64,000 nucleotides of DNA, taken from assembly GCA_016801845.1 (NCBI GenBank), contig CM028912.1, positions 7,873,501-7,937,500 on the forward strand, in the 5' to 3' direction. The position numbers and the translations under genes were made by a program. Shown here in pieces: positions 47,166 through 58,700 of the stretch. This DNA comes from Polydactylus sextarius (Eukaryota > Chordata > Actinopteri > Polynemidae). The notes under the pieces were generated by a model. The model did not search any database and was not told the DNA's origin. It saw only the letters and a list, made by a program, of their open reading frames with translations. How positions within the stretch are numbered: the first letter of the stretch is position 1; each line of letters begins with the position of its first letter.

Positions 47166-48711
47166 ATAACAAGAAGACGAGGTGATTCGGGCTCCTGGAA
47201 GATGCGGGACTAATAGATTACATAATTAAGAGGAAAAACTGTCAGATTCTGTGATTACGTGCACAATCTTGTTTGCAGTTACCATCTGAGCTGCTCACAT
47301 CTTAATCTTCAAGACTATGAAAGTGTCAAAATAAGGAAGAAGAAAAAAAAAGACTCTCATAGCCAACACGAAGCCCCAAGATGTCTCTCTCTACTTGTGA
47401 GGGAATCTCTAGTCTACACACAACTGCGTAGTTCCTTTTTGAAAGAAGAATGCGTTTGACCTATTTGCAAAAGAAAGTGAACCTCTTGTTCATGTTACTA
47501 AAACAAATTGAACTATCTATGGAAGGAGAAAACTGAGCCTGATATTTGTGTTTGATGACTTAAAGATGTAAAAGATTTAATCAGTTCTCAGCATCTGCAA
47601 ATTGATTACTCAGTAAAGGTAAATGCCAGTTAGTTAGCCTGATGACATAACAACATTTTTTTTTTTTTTAGAATTAATTCACGATAAAAAAAAAAAAAAA
47701 AAAAAAAATCAAGTTTAAGAATTTATGTTGTTTAGTGCCTAAAATCCTAAAACACTGTAATTATTTGCTGTGGGATTAAAAAGAAGAAATTCCATCAAAC
47801 ACCAGGATTAGTAGCATCTCAAACAGCAACGTGACCAAGTGAGTGAATGAACGAATGAAAAAAAAAAGTGTCATTATTTGGTCATCTCAACCTGCGACTG
47901 AAGATAAGTTTAATTTTTTGATCTATAGTCACTGTTTTTGTTGACCCAAACCTGCATTTGACCATTTTCCTTTAAGATGTTGACATTTTTTGCATGATAA
48001 AGCAGTAAAATTGTGTGCGCAACAAGTGCTGTTTATTCATGATGAAAGAATGTAACATTTATAAAATTTCTTAACAAATATCCTGTCCTTATTTTACGAC
48101 ATTATGATCCTGAGAAGTAATGCACCCCTTTAAATATACTACAAAGTACATATCTAAGGCTAAAAAGGTTATTTATAAATATTATTTGTTGTTAGTTTTT
48201 TAATGTTTATCTAAAACTATTTAGACGATTGTCCTGCCTGTATCTAACTACAGGATTACTTTTGTGTTTGACTGAATGCACATGACATGGTACAGTAGTG
48301 TGATTTAGTTTAACTGTAAGCTCTGTTTCATTGTGGTTTTCAATTTTTTTTTCAATTAAAAGTTGAACAAGTGCCACTCTTCTAAGTGAACTTCTTTGCT
48401 ATATTTCAGAGAAAGGAAATAATGTAAAAGTGGTTTAGAGGCTGACAGTTAAATTAATCAACTTGAGGGAAATACAAATAACAGCTGCTGAATTAAACTG
48501 TTAGGCTTCGCTTCCTCCTCCCACACATCAAATATAGATTATTAAGTAGTACTATTAGTTTCAAGCTTTTAAAGGGCAAGTTTTAAAATTTTCAGTCAGT
48601 GTTGGAACAATGTCTACATGAATGTTTATACAGTTTTTATTTAGCTATTTTTCTTTTTTTTTTTGTTTGTTTGTTTGTTTGTTTGTTTTAATGAATACTT
48701 GACATAATATT

Positions 48712-48875
48712 GTTTACCAACCATTATCTGTTTGTCTTCAAGATGTTGCATCACTGAATTATGTATATGTATATATCCACAAATAGGTAATGTCATAGGC
48801 CATTTGTGGTTGATTTATAAATATGCAAAGATCAGCCACATTGAAAGTCCGCGGTTTAGTAATTGAGGGTATGCT
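48712..48875 (+). repeat. Local duplication, copy A
   Basis: ATTGTTTACCAA...ATCTGTTTGTCTTCAAG.TGTTG...ACTGAATTA, then TTTGTGGTTGAT.TATAAATAT.CAAA, then GAAAGTCC.C.GTT, appears again in the same order at 49561-49790. Copy A is shorter. Confidence 0.8.
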
Positions 48876-49560
48876 ACATGCTTCTGGTGTAAGATGTAGC
48901 TGTCATTCAAAGTGACAATACAACCCCATGTTTAGCTGAAGCTAATTTAGGCCAATGTCTAACTTTCGATGTTGCAGCCATTTAGAAAGAATTTCCTCAA
49001 TTGTCTGTATGAACACAAGGAATTATTATAGTGAATAAAAAACAATCGTGGACCCAATCTCGAAGAAATTCTGAATTTAAATGTGTATTAATGTAAATAT
49101 TCATACATCTCCATATAATGCAGAGTCAGATGATAATAATGACGTGTGACCAGTAGATGGCAGAAGAGACCCATTTTCCAGTTTTGCACTTCCCTTTTAA
49201 ATCATCCTCTTAGATTGGTTCTGTAATGATTGTATGTGTCATGACATAAGCAAATGTTATAGGATCATGTCATGAAAAGATATGAAAGTCATACTGACAC
49301 GTCACTTAACCAAAAAAAAAAAACAAAAAAAAAAAAACAAAACAGACAACCACAGTGAAATTTAAAAATAAGTGGCTGCTCTAGATTCTTTGTTTCACAA
49401 CTGTGCGTTCTACTTCTTCTGTTTACTTGTTGTCATGTTGATCATTAGTGTTCTTATGTAGAGCACAGCTGAAATGAGATCAGAGTGTGTGGTAGATGTA
49501 GTTTTAATATATTTCATTACATAATTAAACATTCACAACTAATATGAATACTTTATATAC

Positions 49561-49790
49561 CATTGTTTACCAAGTATTGTCTGTTTGTCTTCAAGCTGTT
49601 GTGTGACTGAATTACATCTGCTTTCTCTACTTGGTACTTTTACTGGGCTGGCTGGATCCATTAATGTTAAAAGGTCATAACTTTTTTTTGTGGTTGATCT
49701 ATAAATATACAAACTTTGACTTTCATACAACCCATGTATTTCATCAGCACGCATCGAAAGTCCACAGTTAAGTAGTCTGGGCCGAAAGTG
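49561..49790 (+). repeat. Local duplication, copy B
   Basis: Second copy of the unit at 48712-48875, in the same orientation, with two extra stretches (about 49616-49680 and 49712-49750). It lies about 310 bases from the CD200R-like stop codon and may be in that gene's 3' UTR. Confidence 0.8.
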
Positions 49791-50099
49791 GTTTCTTTTC
49801 ATATTCAGCAGTTGCATTTGTAGTCATTATTAACATTCTCCTTGAGGCCCACACACACACAAACAGTAGTGGGCTGCATGTACTGTGCACAGAAGCCAGT
49901 GTGTGACTGGCTGGGTACATCCCCTGTTCCACCAGTCAAGTGTTTGTCAGGACAGATTTGAGAGGCATCCCTATCTTCTCGGAAGTCTTTCATCTCACTC
50001 GTCTCTCATTACTATTTTACCATATCTCGGTTTCAGTTCCCTCAAAGCCACGCACACTCAAATGTGTGTATGCATGTGTGCAAGAGTCTTATGTGCCGC

Positions 50100-53000
50100 T
50101 CAGTTATAGATAGAGTTCTCACGTTGCATATAGCTGGCATAAGGCTCCACTTCTTCAACATCCTCTGTCTGACAACACAAAAACAAAAGCAAAAATAAGA
50201 GAGAGAGAGCATGAAGACAAAGGTTCAAAGATCTGCAGAATCCACAAAATGCAAAAAATCGACAGAAGAATTAGCCACCTGTGGCGATTTGGATGAGGAG
50301 GGGCCAGACTGCTTGCATTGCCTAAAAAAAAAGGTGGATACACAAACCAGCTTTGTGACTCAACAAACAAAAGTTACATTTGTTATAGCACTTCTTCTTT
50401 CTTCATCAAATGAAGCTTCTTACCTCAAAACTAACAGTTTCTTTTGTGCAAGAAATGAGAATCCAACCAAAAGTGCAATGATTATCACAACAGAGATGCT
50501 CAGCCACAAACTCAATTTGTTATTATCTGCAATGAAAGAAAATTATGAATAAATTCAACAGACATCAACACTACAGGTGACTTCTGTTAAATAAAAAATG
50601 TAGAACCTCTCTGACTTGTATTGAGGTTTAACACCAGACTCTTCTCCTCATCCCAGTACGGATGTCTAATGACACAGGTCAGATTTTCTGGTTCGCTGAT
50701 GTTTTCCAACAGCAGACGACTGTACACTGTAAAAAATCCATCCAGCTCCTGTATTTTCTCATCCGATGAGTTGTTGTCGTGTCTCCAGCTGATGCTGGCG
50801 GCAGGTTTCCCTTTTTCAGCTTTGCACACAGCCACCATCTTATTGTCCTTGTGCTCTAACCAGGCTGATATAGTGGGAGCAACTGAGCCAGAGAAGTCAA
50901 AATAAGAAAAAATAAGTCAACCCAGTCACAAAATGTATTGACACAAACACGCAGATGTACTTCACTTTTTTGTTACAATATCCTTGTGTCTTACAACAAG
51001 TATATAAGTTTTCAAAAACACACTATCAGAGCAACATAAATTATTGTTATACCCCCTATTACATATTGTAAAAGGTTGAGTGGTAGACATTTAAAAATAT
51101 AAGAATATCTGTATACATATGTGTACCAGGAGGTAACCAAACTACTGCTTTCTTCATTTAGGCCTGATTTCAGTGTTCCTATTAAAAATGTTCCTATTAA
51201 GAGTGTGACCTGTACTGATAATATAGGAAAAATAAAGTAATACCTGTGATCGCCACGTTGATCCCAACCTCTTCATTTCCACCGTTGTAAACCAACTCAC
51301 ATTTGTAGACTCCTTCATCATTAGTTGAGAATTTTGGGATGTGCAGGTATGACTCAAAGCTGGTTGTGTTTCGGAGTAATTTGCCATCATTGCACGTGTC
51401 TTTGCTTCGACCATCAGAATTAAGGGCTATTATACATTCAGGTTTGTCTTTAACTTTTATTTTCCAGATAACATATATTACGTCAGTCCATGTCTTATTA
51501 ATGCATGCTAGGTTTGCATCACTCCCCAGGTTAAAAGTCAAATTTCTCACTGGAAAAAAAGGAAAGAATAGTTGCATTATTTTTTCAGGTAGTCAGTGAT
51601 TGTGGTGATAAAAGTTTGGGGGTTTATTTTGTCATAAAACATACACAATAATAATAATAATAAAACATTAAACTAAACTATAATTAGCTTGTAACACAGA
51701 TATGACTTAAACTGAAGTATGTCATGGAATAAAAACACAAAAAGGAATCACAGTTACTTTATTTGATGCTATGTATGCCCTTCTTAGTGATTATTTGCAT
51801 TTACCAATGATAAAGTCTGAAATAATATTGTAAAACAAACTGCAACTTACAAACTGTGATCTTTCAAAAAAAAATTATTGCAAAAAAGATTAACAAGGAA
51901 CAACAAAGCAACTAAGAAAATCCAAATATGAATTTTAAGATGGATTTTAGGTATTTCACAATTACATTCCAAAATAAACCAAAATTCATGACTGAACATT
52001 AATATTACACTTGAAAAACTGTTTCACGTATCAAACGTGTTATTGGGGAGGGGTCACAGAAAAAAATGTCGTGTTCAACTTCCTGCTTCTCAACTTCCTT
52101 GTAAAACTTGATATTATTTGTTTTATTTAATGTTTTTTACATGAGCTACAAAACAGATGGAAAGAAAAATTAGTTATTGAGAGTTAAACGGGAAAATGAG
52201 TTTACCAGCAGTTATTGCAGGACTAGAAACGTTCACAGAGGTGCTCTGATTAGTTCCTGAAAGAGATGCTAGTGAATATAAGGAAAGAGTTAGTATAACA
52301 ATGTGTTTTTTTTTTTTAGCCAAAATAGAAGAAAACAGAAAGTAGCGATTCATTCAAAAGTGTTTAACCAGCAGAGTAATCATCATGGTGTTTCATCCAT
52401 TATTCATCGGGTAGAATAAATGGTTAGTGAAAGAGTGAAGCAATTAAAATCATTGAGATGGAGGTTAATCTGCAGCATGTTTGAGAGCAATCGTGCTGTT
52501 TCCCGCTGTAGAAAAACTGCAGTTCGCTGAACTTAGAAAATACAGCAGCGTGTTAATTGTGATTTTGTTTTGTTTTCCTTCAACAGAGGTGAAATGAAAA
52601 TCGAATCTGGACTTTTTGTCTTGTCTTCACAGTAAAACAAGATTGTGACATTAGTATTGTTATTTCAAAGATGAGAAATGGAAAGTTGGAGATCCATCGT
52701 GTGATGTTCACTGTGTGTTTACTGAGTGTGTATTTATTTCTGACGTGTTATTTTGCTGAGCAAAACAATGTGCATGTAGCAGAACAGTAAAACCACAGGT
52801 CTTACACAGAAGTCTGACTTTCACTTGTCAGAGACCCCCCCACTGTGGGGGAAAGGCGCATTGTGGTGCTCTGATCAGAGTAGGATTTCCACTGCGTAAC
52901 CATGCAGCGGTGTGCGGGGCCTTTTTCATTCAAATCTTACACCTGTTGTGGGACGTTTTTCTTCGGCTTCTGCACTACCCCACCTCCATCTTTCCACTGA

Positions 53001-53385
53001 CTATCTACGCTGTGAGTCATAGCAGAAACAACTTAACCAAAATCTCAGAAAAAGTATTCTCTTACTGTAAATGTAAAACACATAACTACATTCATCCACC
53101 AAACACCAACATAGAATTAATTACATTATTATCATGAGTAAAGTTACAGTACAGGTTTACACACGGTACAAGTACCTGTATAAACAATGTGTTTTAGTGC
53201 CGTATCTGTCAAGAAGGGGAGTCAACTACTCAGGGCTTCAAATTATCAACTCAAAATTTCAAAAAAAAAAAAAAAAAAAAAATGTTAATGTTAATGTTAA
53301 TGTTAATTTTCAAACCTGGTTCTTGGCTCCAAGCTTCAGACACCAAAACGATGATCGCAGCATAGATCCACATCCTGTGCCCCAT
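50100..53385 (-). CDS. CD200 receptor 1-like inhibitory receptor, complete
   Basis: Ig-superfamily receptor, probably for the CD200-like ligand upstream. Minus-strand exons: 53385-53316 (signal, MGHRMWIYAAIIVLVSEAWS), 52256-52206 (short linker), 51549-51244 (V-type Ig), 50882-50607 (C2-type Ig), 50526-50424 (TM, about residues 240-262), 50321-50279, 50168-50100. They join in frame to 305 aa, against 325 in human. The C2 domain has AVCKAEKGKPAASISW, almost the CD200R1 signature (AVCKAVAGKPAA.ISW). The V domain has VIWKIKVKDKPEC...DTC and DEGVYKCE. The tail has VEEVEPYASYMQRENSIYN at the C-terminus, matching the human PYASY and NPLY motifs that recruit Dok adaptors rather than phosphatases. The donors of exon 1 (GTTTGA) and exon 4 (GTTCTA) are weak, though phases agree. 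The neighbouring cfap91 is divergent. Confidence 0.85.
53262..53309. repeat. A-run and (TTAATG)n hexamer array beside CD200R-like exon 1 donor
   Basis: About 20 A residues followed by four GTTAAT-type hexamers. They end 6 bases before the splice donor of the signal-peptide exon (minus strand). Confidence 0.95.
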
Positions 53386-53668
53386 CTCCAGCTGTCATCA
53401 GGTTTGTTGCCTCTATGCCAAAAGACTCATCAAGTGTGTTGTAAAAATAAATCCTCAGGCCTGAACTCCGTAGCATCAAAGTTGCGTGTTTATTCCTGCT
53501 CTACTCTAGGATTTAATCCTCCTTGTTCAATTTCTCTCTCTGTCTCCATGCCCGAAAAGCTCAGACATATTAGTGAAACAGGTTCTCTTCCACATCCAGA
53601 CAGACGGAACATCTTTGACAGCCTTGATGACAAAGTAATATAAAGAACATGTGACTAACAAAACCCTG

Positions 53669-53699
<31 letters not shown>

Positions 53700-55477
53700 G
53701 TTTTACTTCTTTCCCCTCTCCAAACTTCTTTCCACCCAAATAGCTGCCTTTTTCTCACACAGGATGTCATCTGATAAGTCAAAACACCAGTTTCCTTTTC
53801 TTGCCAGTCACATGATCATCCTCTTTCAAGACACTATATATGAACATTCTTTCACATTACAACTTTTTAAACCTGGTATAAGCTGTGTTTTAATAAAGTT
53901 TGTGAAATTAACTACTACATGGGCTCAATTGTTATGTCTTGTACATATTCAAAAGTTATAATGTACTCTTTTGTAGGCATTTTTATTTTAAAAACTGCTG
54001 TGGTGCTGTTACATGACTCTGTCCTTATCTAAATAACCATAAAATCAGATCTCGTCCAAATGCTGCAACCACAAGTATTAACATTCCCAAAGATACATTA
54101 CAGTCCTCAGATTTGTTTAATTAGACTGTAGTTTGAACTAAGATATGACTAATAAACATACTCACTCGCTAAGTGTGTGGATATTTTAGGGTTTCGAAAT
54201 AAATCTCTCATGCTGAGCAAGCGTAATCTGATGAAAACCGTTGATTGTGGGCTGGTGTAAGCTTTTGTTTTTTTTTTTTCCTTTCTTCTCTTCACACTCG
54301 CTCTGCTGATGTGTCACTAAAAACAGTAAGATCAAATGCTCACAGATAGATACCCATGTTGTGGTTTAACACCCTACTCTATTTGCAAATCCACATAAAA
54401 TGTCCAACAGCTAATTGTTTGAGGGCTTCTAAAGACGCTGACATTACTGTGAGGAAATAATAACTATGGCAATCGTAGCTATAAGCAGGCACATGGATGT
54501 TCTCCTTTTTTTCCCCTGACATCTAATATTAGATGGTGCTTGTTTGAGATATCAGCAACACAAGTTCAGCTGACCATGAGCTGGCACATTCGGCAAGGGA
54601 ACTGACTTTTTCACAGAATTGCAAAACCTTCCAGTTGTGAAGTCATGTTGCTTTGATCAGCTGTTCTCAAATGTTAGTATGAGTTGATAGGCTCAGGATT
54701 TAAAGAAGGAAAACAACTAACCTTTGTGCTATATTTGTGTGTTTGTGTATTTGCATGGCTAGCTTTATGAAAACTAGTTTTAGTTCAGTTTTCGTTATTT
54801 GGAGTGGACTGGTTTGTCTTCAACTTTAACCCTTCTGATTTAGGTTAAGACATATTTTTAAGGTTAGGATTATATTAAAAATAGGTGTTTAAATGTTCGA
54901 TGCTGTGGTTGAAGTTAAAGGTCTAGCGACGGCAATGTCAATATGTGGCCTCACAAAGACAGATGTACACACATATGTCTGTGGGTGTGCGCACATGTGT
55001 GTGTTGTGCACTGTTTCCCCTTGATAACACCAGCTTCCTGTTGATGTCAAAATCAGCTTTTTTAGCTACTCAAAAATATGCTCTGAAGGATAAAGGGCGA
55101 AATATTAAGTTTACCTTAAGATGTGGGGGAAAAAAAGACACAATGAGGGTGCTCCACTGCACATTTCAGATCAAAAATTTCAATTGTTGGCTACTAAACT
55201 GTCAGTTGTAATAGATGTTAAAGAGATGTATAAATATCATGTAACTTTTTTCTCTTTTGGAAACACTGGTGGTTTAATTAACCTAGGCTTTAATAACAAA
55301 ACATACAAGGAATCATAAATTCTAATTTGAAATATCACTTGCGTGTTAAGCAGTGTGATTATATAGTTTTAATGTATTGTATATTTATGTAATGGTCTTT
55401 TATTTTAATAAGTGCATTAACTCCGTTTTGAGCAAAGAATGGCTGTGAATACCCGATACCCATAATCCTCAGCAGCC
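53386..55477. other. Divergent intergenic region, CD200R-like / cfap91
   Basis: A T-run lies at 53673-53700. At about 54830-55010 a degenerate repeat (AGGTTAAGACAT...AAGGTTAGGATTA...GGCCTCACAAAGACAGATGTACACAC) of a common teleost type ends in a CA/GT-rich run. No gene is supported; the longest open frame here runs antisense across CD200R-like exon 1. Confidence 0.45.
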
Positions 55478-55704
55478 GTTGCTATGGAAAAGAAGCCTGA
55501 AGCGGACCTCTTTATTTATTTTTTAAATTAAAGTTTTGTTTCGATTTTGTTTCTAATGCAGTTGTCTCTCATCTGTTGAGTTTAAAATCCAACCCATAGA
55601 ATCGAGTTGTTTGACTTAATCAGCAAATAAATATATAAATAAAAAATATGAACGACGTGACCACTTCCGGTTTCAAACGGCAAGTTTACCGTCTCCATGG
55701 TTAC
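55478..55704 (+). promoter_or_regulatory. Two X-box-like (RFX) sites upstream of cfap91
   Basis: GTTGCTATGGAAAA (55478-55491) and GTCTCCATGGTTAC (55691-55704) each match the RFX X-box pattern (GTNRCC-spacer-RGYAAC) with one or two deviations. RFX factors drive ciliary genes, and the adjacent gene encodes an axonemal protein. The second site lies 79 bases before the chosen start codon. Confidence 0.55.
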
Positions 55705-55782
55705 ATTGCTAAAGATCTCACACGTCTGCTCGACAGAAATTCGCTGTGTAGGAAACAAAAAAACGCAACTAAAAGTCATAAA

Positions 55783-58700
55783 ATGAGCCAATCTGTGACA
55801 CATACAATTTCTAAGAAAAACTACGATGGCAGAGTTAACCGACGCCATCGAACTTATGACTATTTATACGGTGAGTAAACTTAAAACTAAACGTCGGCTA
55901 TTTTTTTTTTCTAAATTGTTAGCTTTGTTGACACGAACTGAAATGTTAATGTCGCTGCAGATCCGGTTTATACGGTGTCGTCGGAGGCAGACCATGCCAG
56001 GTGTAATCTTAAGGCCTGTCTGTCTAAAGACCGGGTCGTAAGTTGTGTATATAATTTTATTTCATTATTATTATTTTTTTTAACAGTTGTGTCTCTAACA
56101 TTAAATATATGTCAAATAAAATTCAACAACAGTTGAGTTTCTGTAACCATTTCATCAAATGAATGGACACAGATTTGTTTAACAGCATATTTTTTTTCAG
56201 AGAATAGTATTGACTCATTCTTTAAGGAGCAGTAGATAAATAATTTCTTTTCAAACTTTAAACACTAATTTGTTCCCCGATGTTGCCAGTGGGCGCTATA
56301 ATAGTTGCTGTTGTTTACACACAAGAACAAAGAAATTGACTCATAGTGAAACACACTTGTTGATACTGCCTGTCTCTCTTTCCATTTCTCAGCGGAAAGT
56401 GTTTGATTTTGGGTCTATGTTTAGTAATCTGCCCCACCACCCACATTATACGGTCCAGCTGGACGCCTCAGATCCAGTACCAGCATCTGTTGATCGGCGT
56501 TGGCGAGGCCACATGGAACAACGTAAAGAGGCGCTGCAGCAGCTGGCTGGGTAACACCAACACACACTATTTTAAAATAATAATAATAACAATAATAATA
56601 AAGAAAAAAAGAGCAGCAGCAGTCACTGGGTTGTATTACTGACAAGTTAATTCATCACATAGATAATACTGTCTCCATATCTGTCTTCTTGATCTTGTCT
56701 TCTTTTCTTCTCAACAGGGTTACTGTAAATGCTCACTCCTTGCTGCAAAGAGATCACCACAATGTGACAGGAGTCGACCGCTGCAAATATTTCACACGGT
56801 TTGATTAACTAGTCTGCAGACTGAAGCTGTGAATATAGTGGAATACATTTATTATATATTTTCTATGTCAATGATTCCATAACAGCTTGTAAAAGATAAC
56901 TGCTGTACTGCCCACAACAGTAAATATTAATATATAGTCTGATATTTCTTCTGTTCTCTTTCCTTTAGCCCTCTAATTCCTGTTGAACAGCAGGTCCCCC
57001 CTAATGTAATATTTGCTTTGCCTAAGTAAGTTCAAGCTCAGTCACTTGAAAATCAATTTATTTTTCAGCTATTTCTTTAATGCCTTTTAACTGATGCAGC
57101 ACACATCCCCCTTTTGTCTCTAAAGAGAAGACTTTGCAAATACTGATCAAAATAATGCTGAACAACCCACCCACTTCACCGTGGGGGTTCAGACAGATTA
57201 CAGGGAAAACGAAACACAGACAGACCCGTACAGCCCTGATGCAGTTCAATCTGGGACAACGCCCTCAGAGCTCATGCAACTTGCAGTTTTGACTTGGGGT
57301 ATGGCATCAATTGTTCAAGTCAACCTGAATCTATCAGCTCTATCTGTTATCTGTAACCTTCATCTAAATCCTCTAATGATAATTCCCCTCAGGTCACGGT
57401 CTTCCTGCAGGTCTGGCAGAAGTGGAAATGATACAGAGAGCACGTGCCAAACGAGCCTGGGAGGCCAACCTTCCTCCACTCAGTGACCTGAGTCAGCTCG
57501 ACAAGAGAAGGCGTATGATGGAGGAGATGGAGGCCAATGAGTGGGCTTACAGAGACAGAGAAATCCAGAAGTGAGTGTTACCTATTTAGAAAATACATAA
57601 ATATTGAGGTAAACCACCACTTACCTAATTTATTGCCGGCAGTTTTTGGTAGATTTAAGCAGTTGGTTTGCTTCTACCAAGACTTCAGTTGGAAATGTTC
57701 ACATCTGGCTATAATTATTATTTGTTATATTTACAGTGAATCACTTGACTATGTGTAAAAGTTAAAAAAAAAAAAAAAAAAAGTTAAGAGTTAAAGTTTT
57801 CCACCTTCTACTTTACTGTTTGTTTCACTGTCAGTGTTCTCATCTGTGTATTTTACTCTGTACTCAGGCATCTTGTCCATTGTTTATTTCTGCTGCCCTC
57901 TAGTGTTTGAAAAGTTAATTACCGGAGTCTTAAAGCAGAGTGATTTTTTTTTTTTTTTTTTGGCTATTTAAACAATCTCTGTGCACGCCTCCTCCCTCTT
58001 GATGTCCCTGCTGTCTCTACAATGAAAAACATGCCCCTCTGCAGTGATTTTGTTTCTGTGGGTGGTGCCTAGGTTGCAAGATACTCAGCTTGCTGTGCTG
58101 AAGGACCTGCTGAGGCAGAGAGACGAGGCCCAGACAGAAGTAACAAATGAGAGACTCAACAAAATATATTCTAAGCTCCAAAAAGACAAGGAAACCAAGC
58201 TACAAAAGATCCACAACGACTACATGAGGAGTAAGACAATCGTTGTGTCTGCTCGAAAATGACAGTCAACGTAATAATTGTAATTAGAAATGTATTATTC
58301 AAGGCTTTGCTTCACCCTGTGTGATCTTTCCTTTTTTCATTGCTGTTCTGTGTGCAGCATTGAGAAAACTGGAAACTAAGAGGAATACAGAGCGACGTGG
58401 CTTTGTTAAAAACTACACAAATTTTCCAAAATATGGAGCTACAAACCACAGGAACACCTTCACCAGGAGCGCCCGCAACAAGGAGTTAAAAAGCCACTAC
58501 TTAGACACATATGAAGGTCTGAATCGAAAAGGTTTTGGATTAATATGATTGAGCAACAGCATCCCTTAACAGTTAGCAGAACTCTACTTTTCTGTCAATC
58601 ACAGGCTTGTCGGAGATAGACGCAAGACTCTCTGAGGTAGTCCTCAAGCCACAAGAAAAGAAACCCACACCCAAAGTCAACATAATCAAGGATACGATAA

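Larger units (their letters stand above)
47166..50099. other. Convergent 3' region, adaptor / CD200R-like
   Basis: Contains the 3' UTR of both genes. A-runs lie near 47690-47708 and 49312-49337, and a (TTTG)n run near 48665-48689. Two copies of a local duplication are listed separately. No further gene is visible. Confidence 0.5.

Noticed and set aside
48660..48690. (TTTG)n run considered as a poly(A)-tail mark of a retroelement
   Set aside because: No element body or target-site duplication is visible next to it; treated as a simple repeat.
53134..53643. Plus-strand open frame of 169 codons, the longest in the window
   Set aside because: It crosses an A-run and the hexamer array, encodes low-complexity Lys and NVNV runs, matches no family and is antisense to the CD200R-like signal exon.
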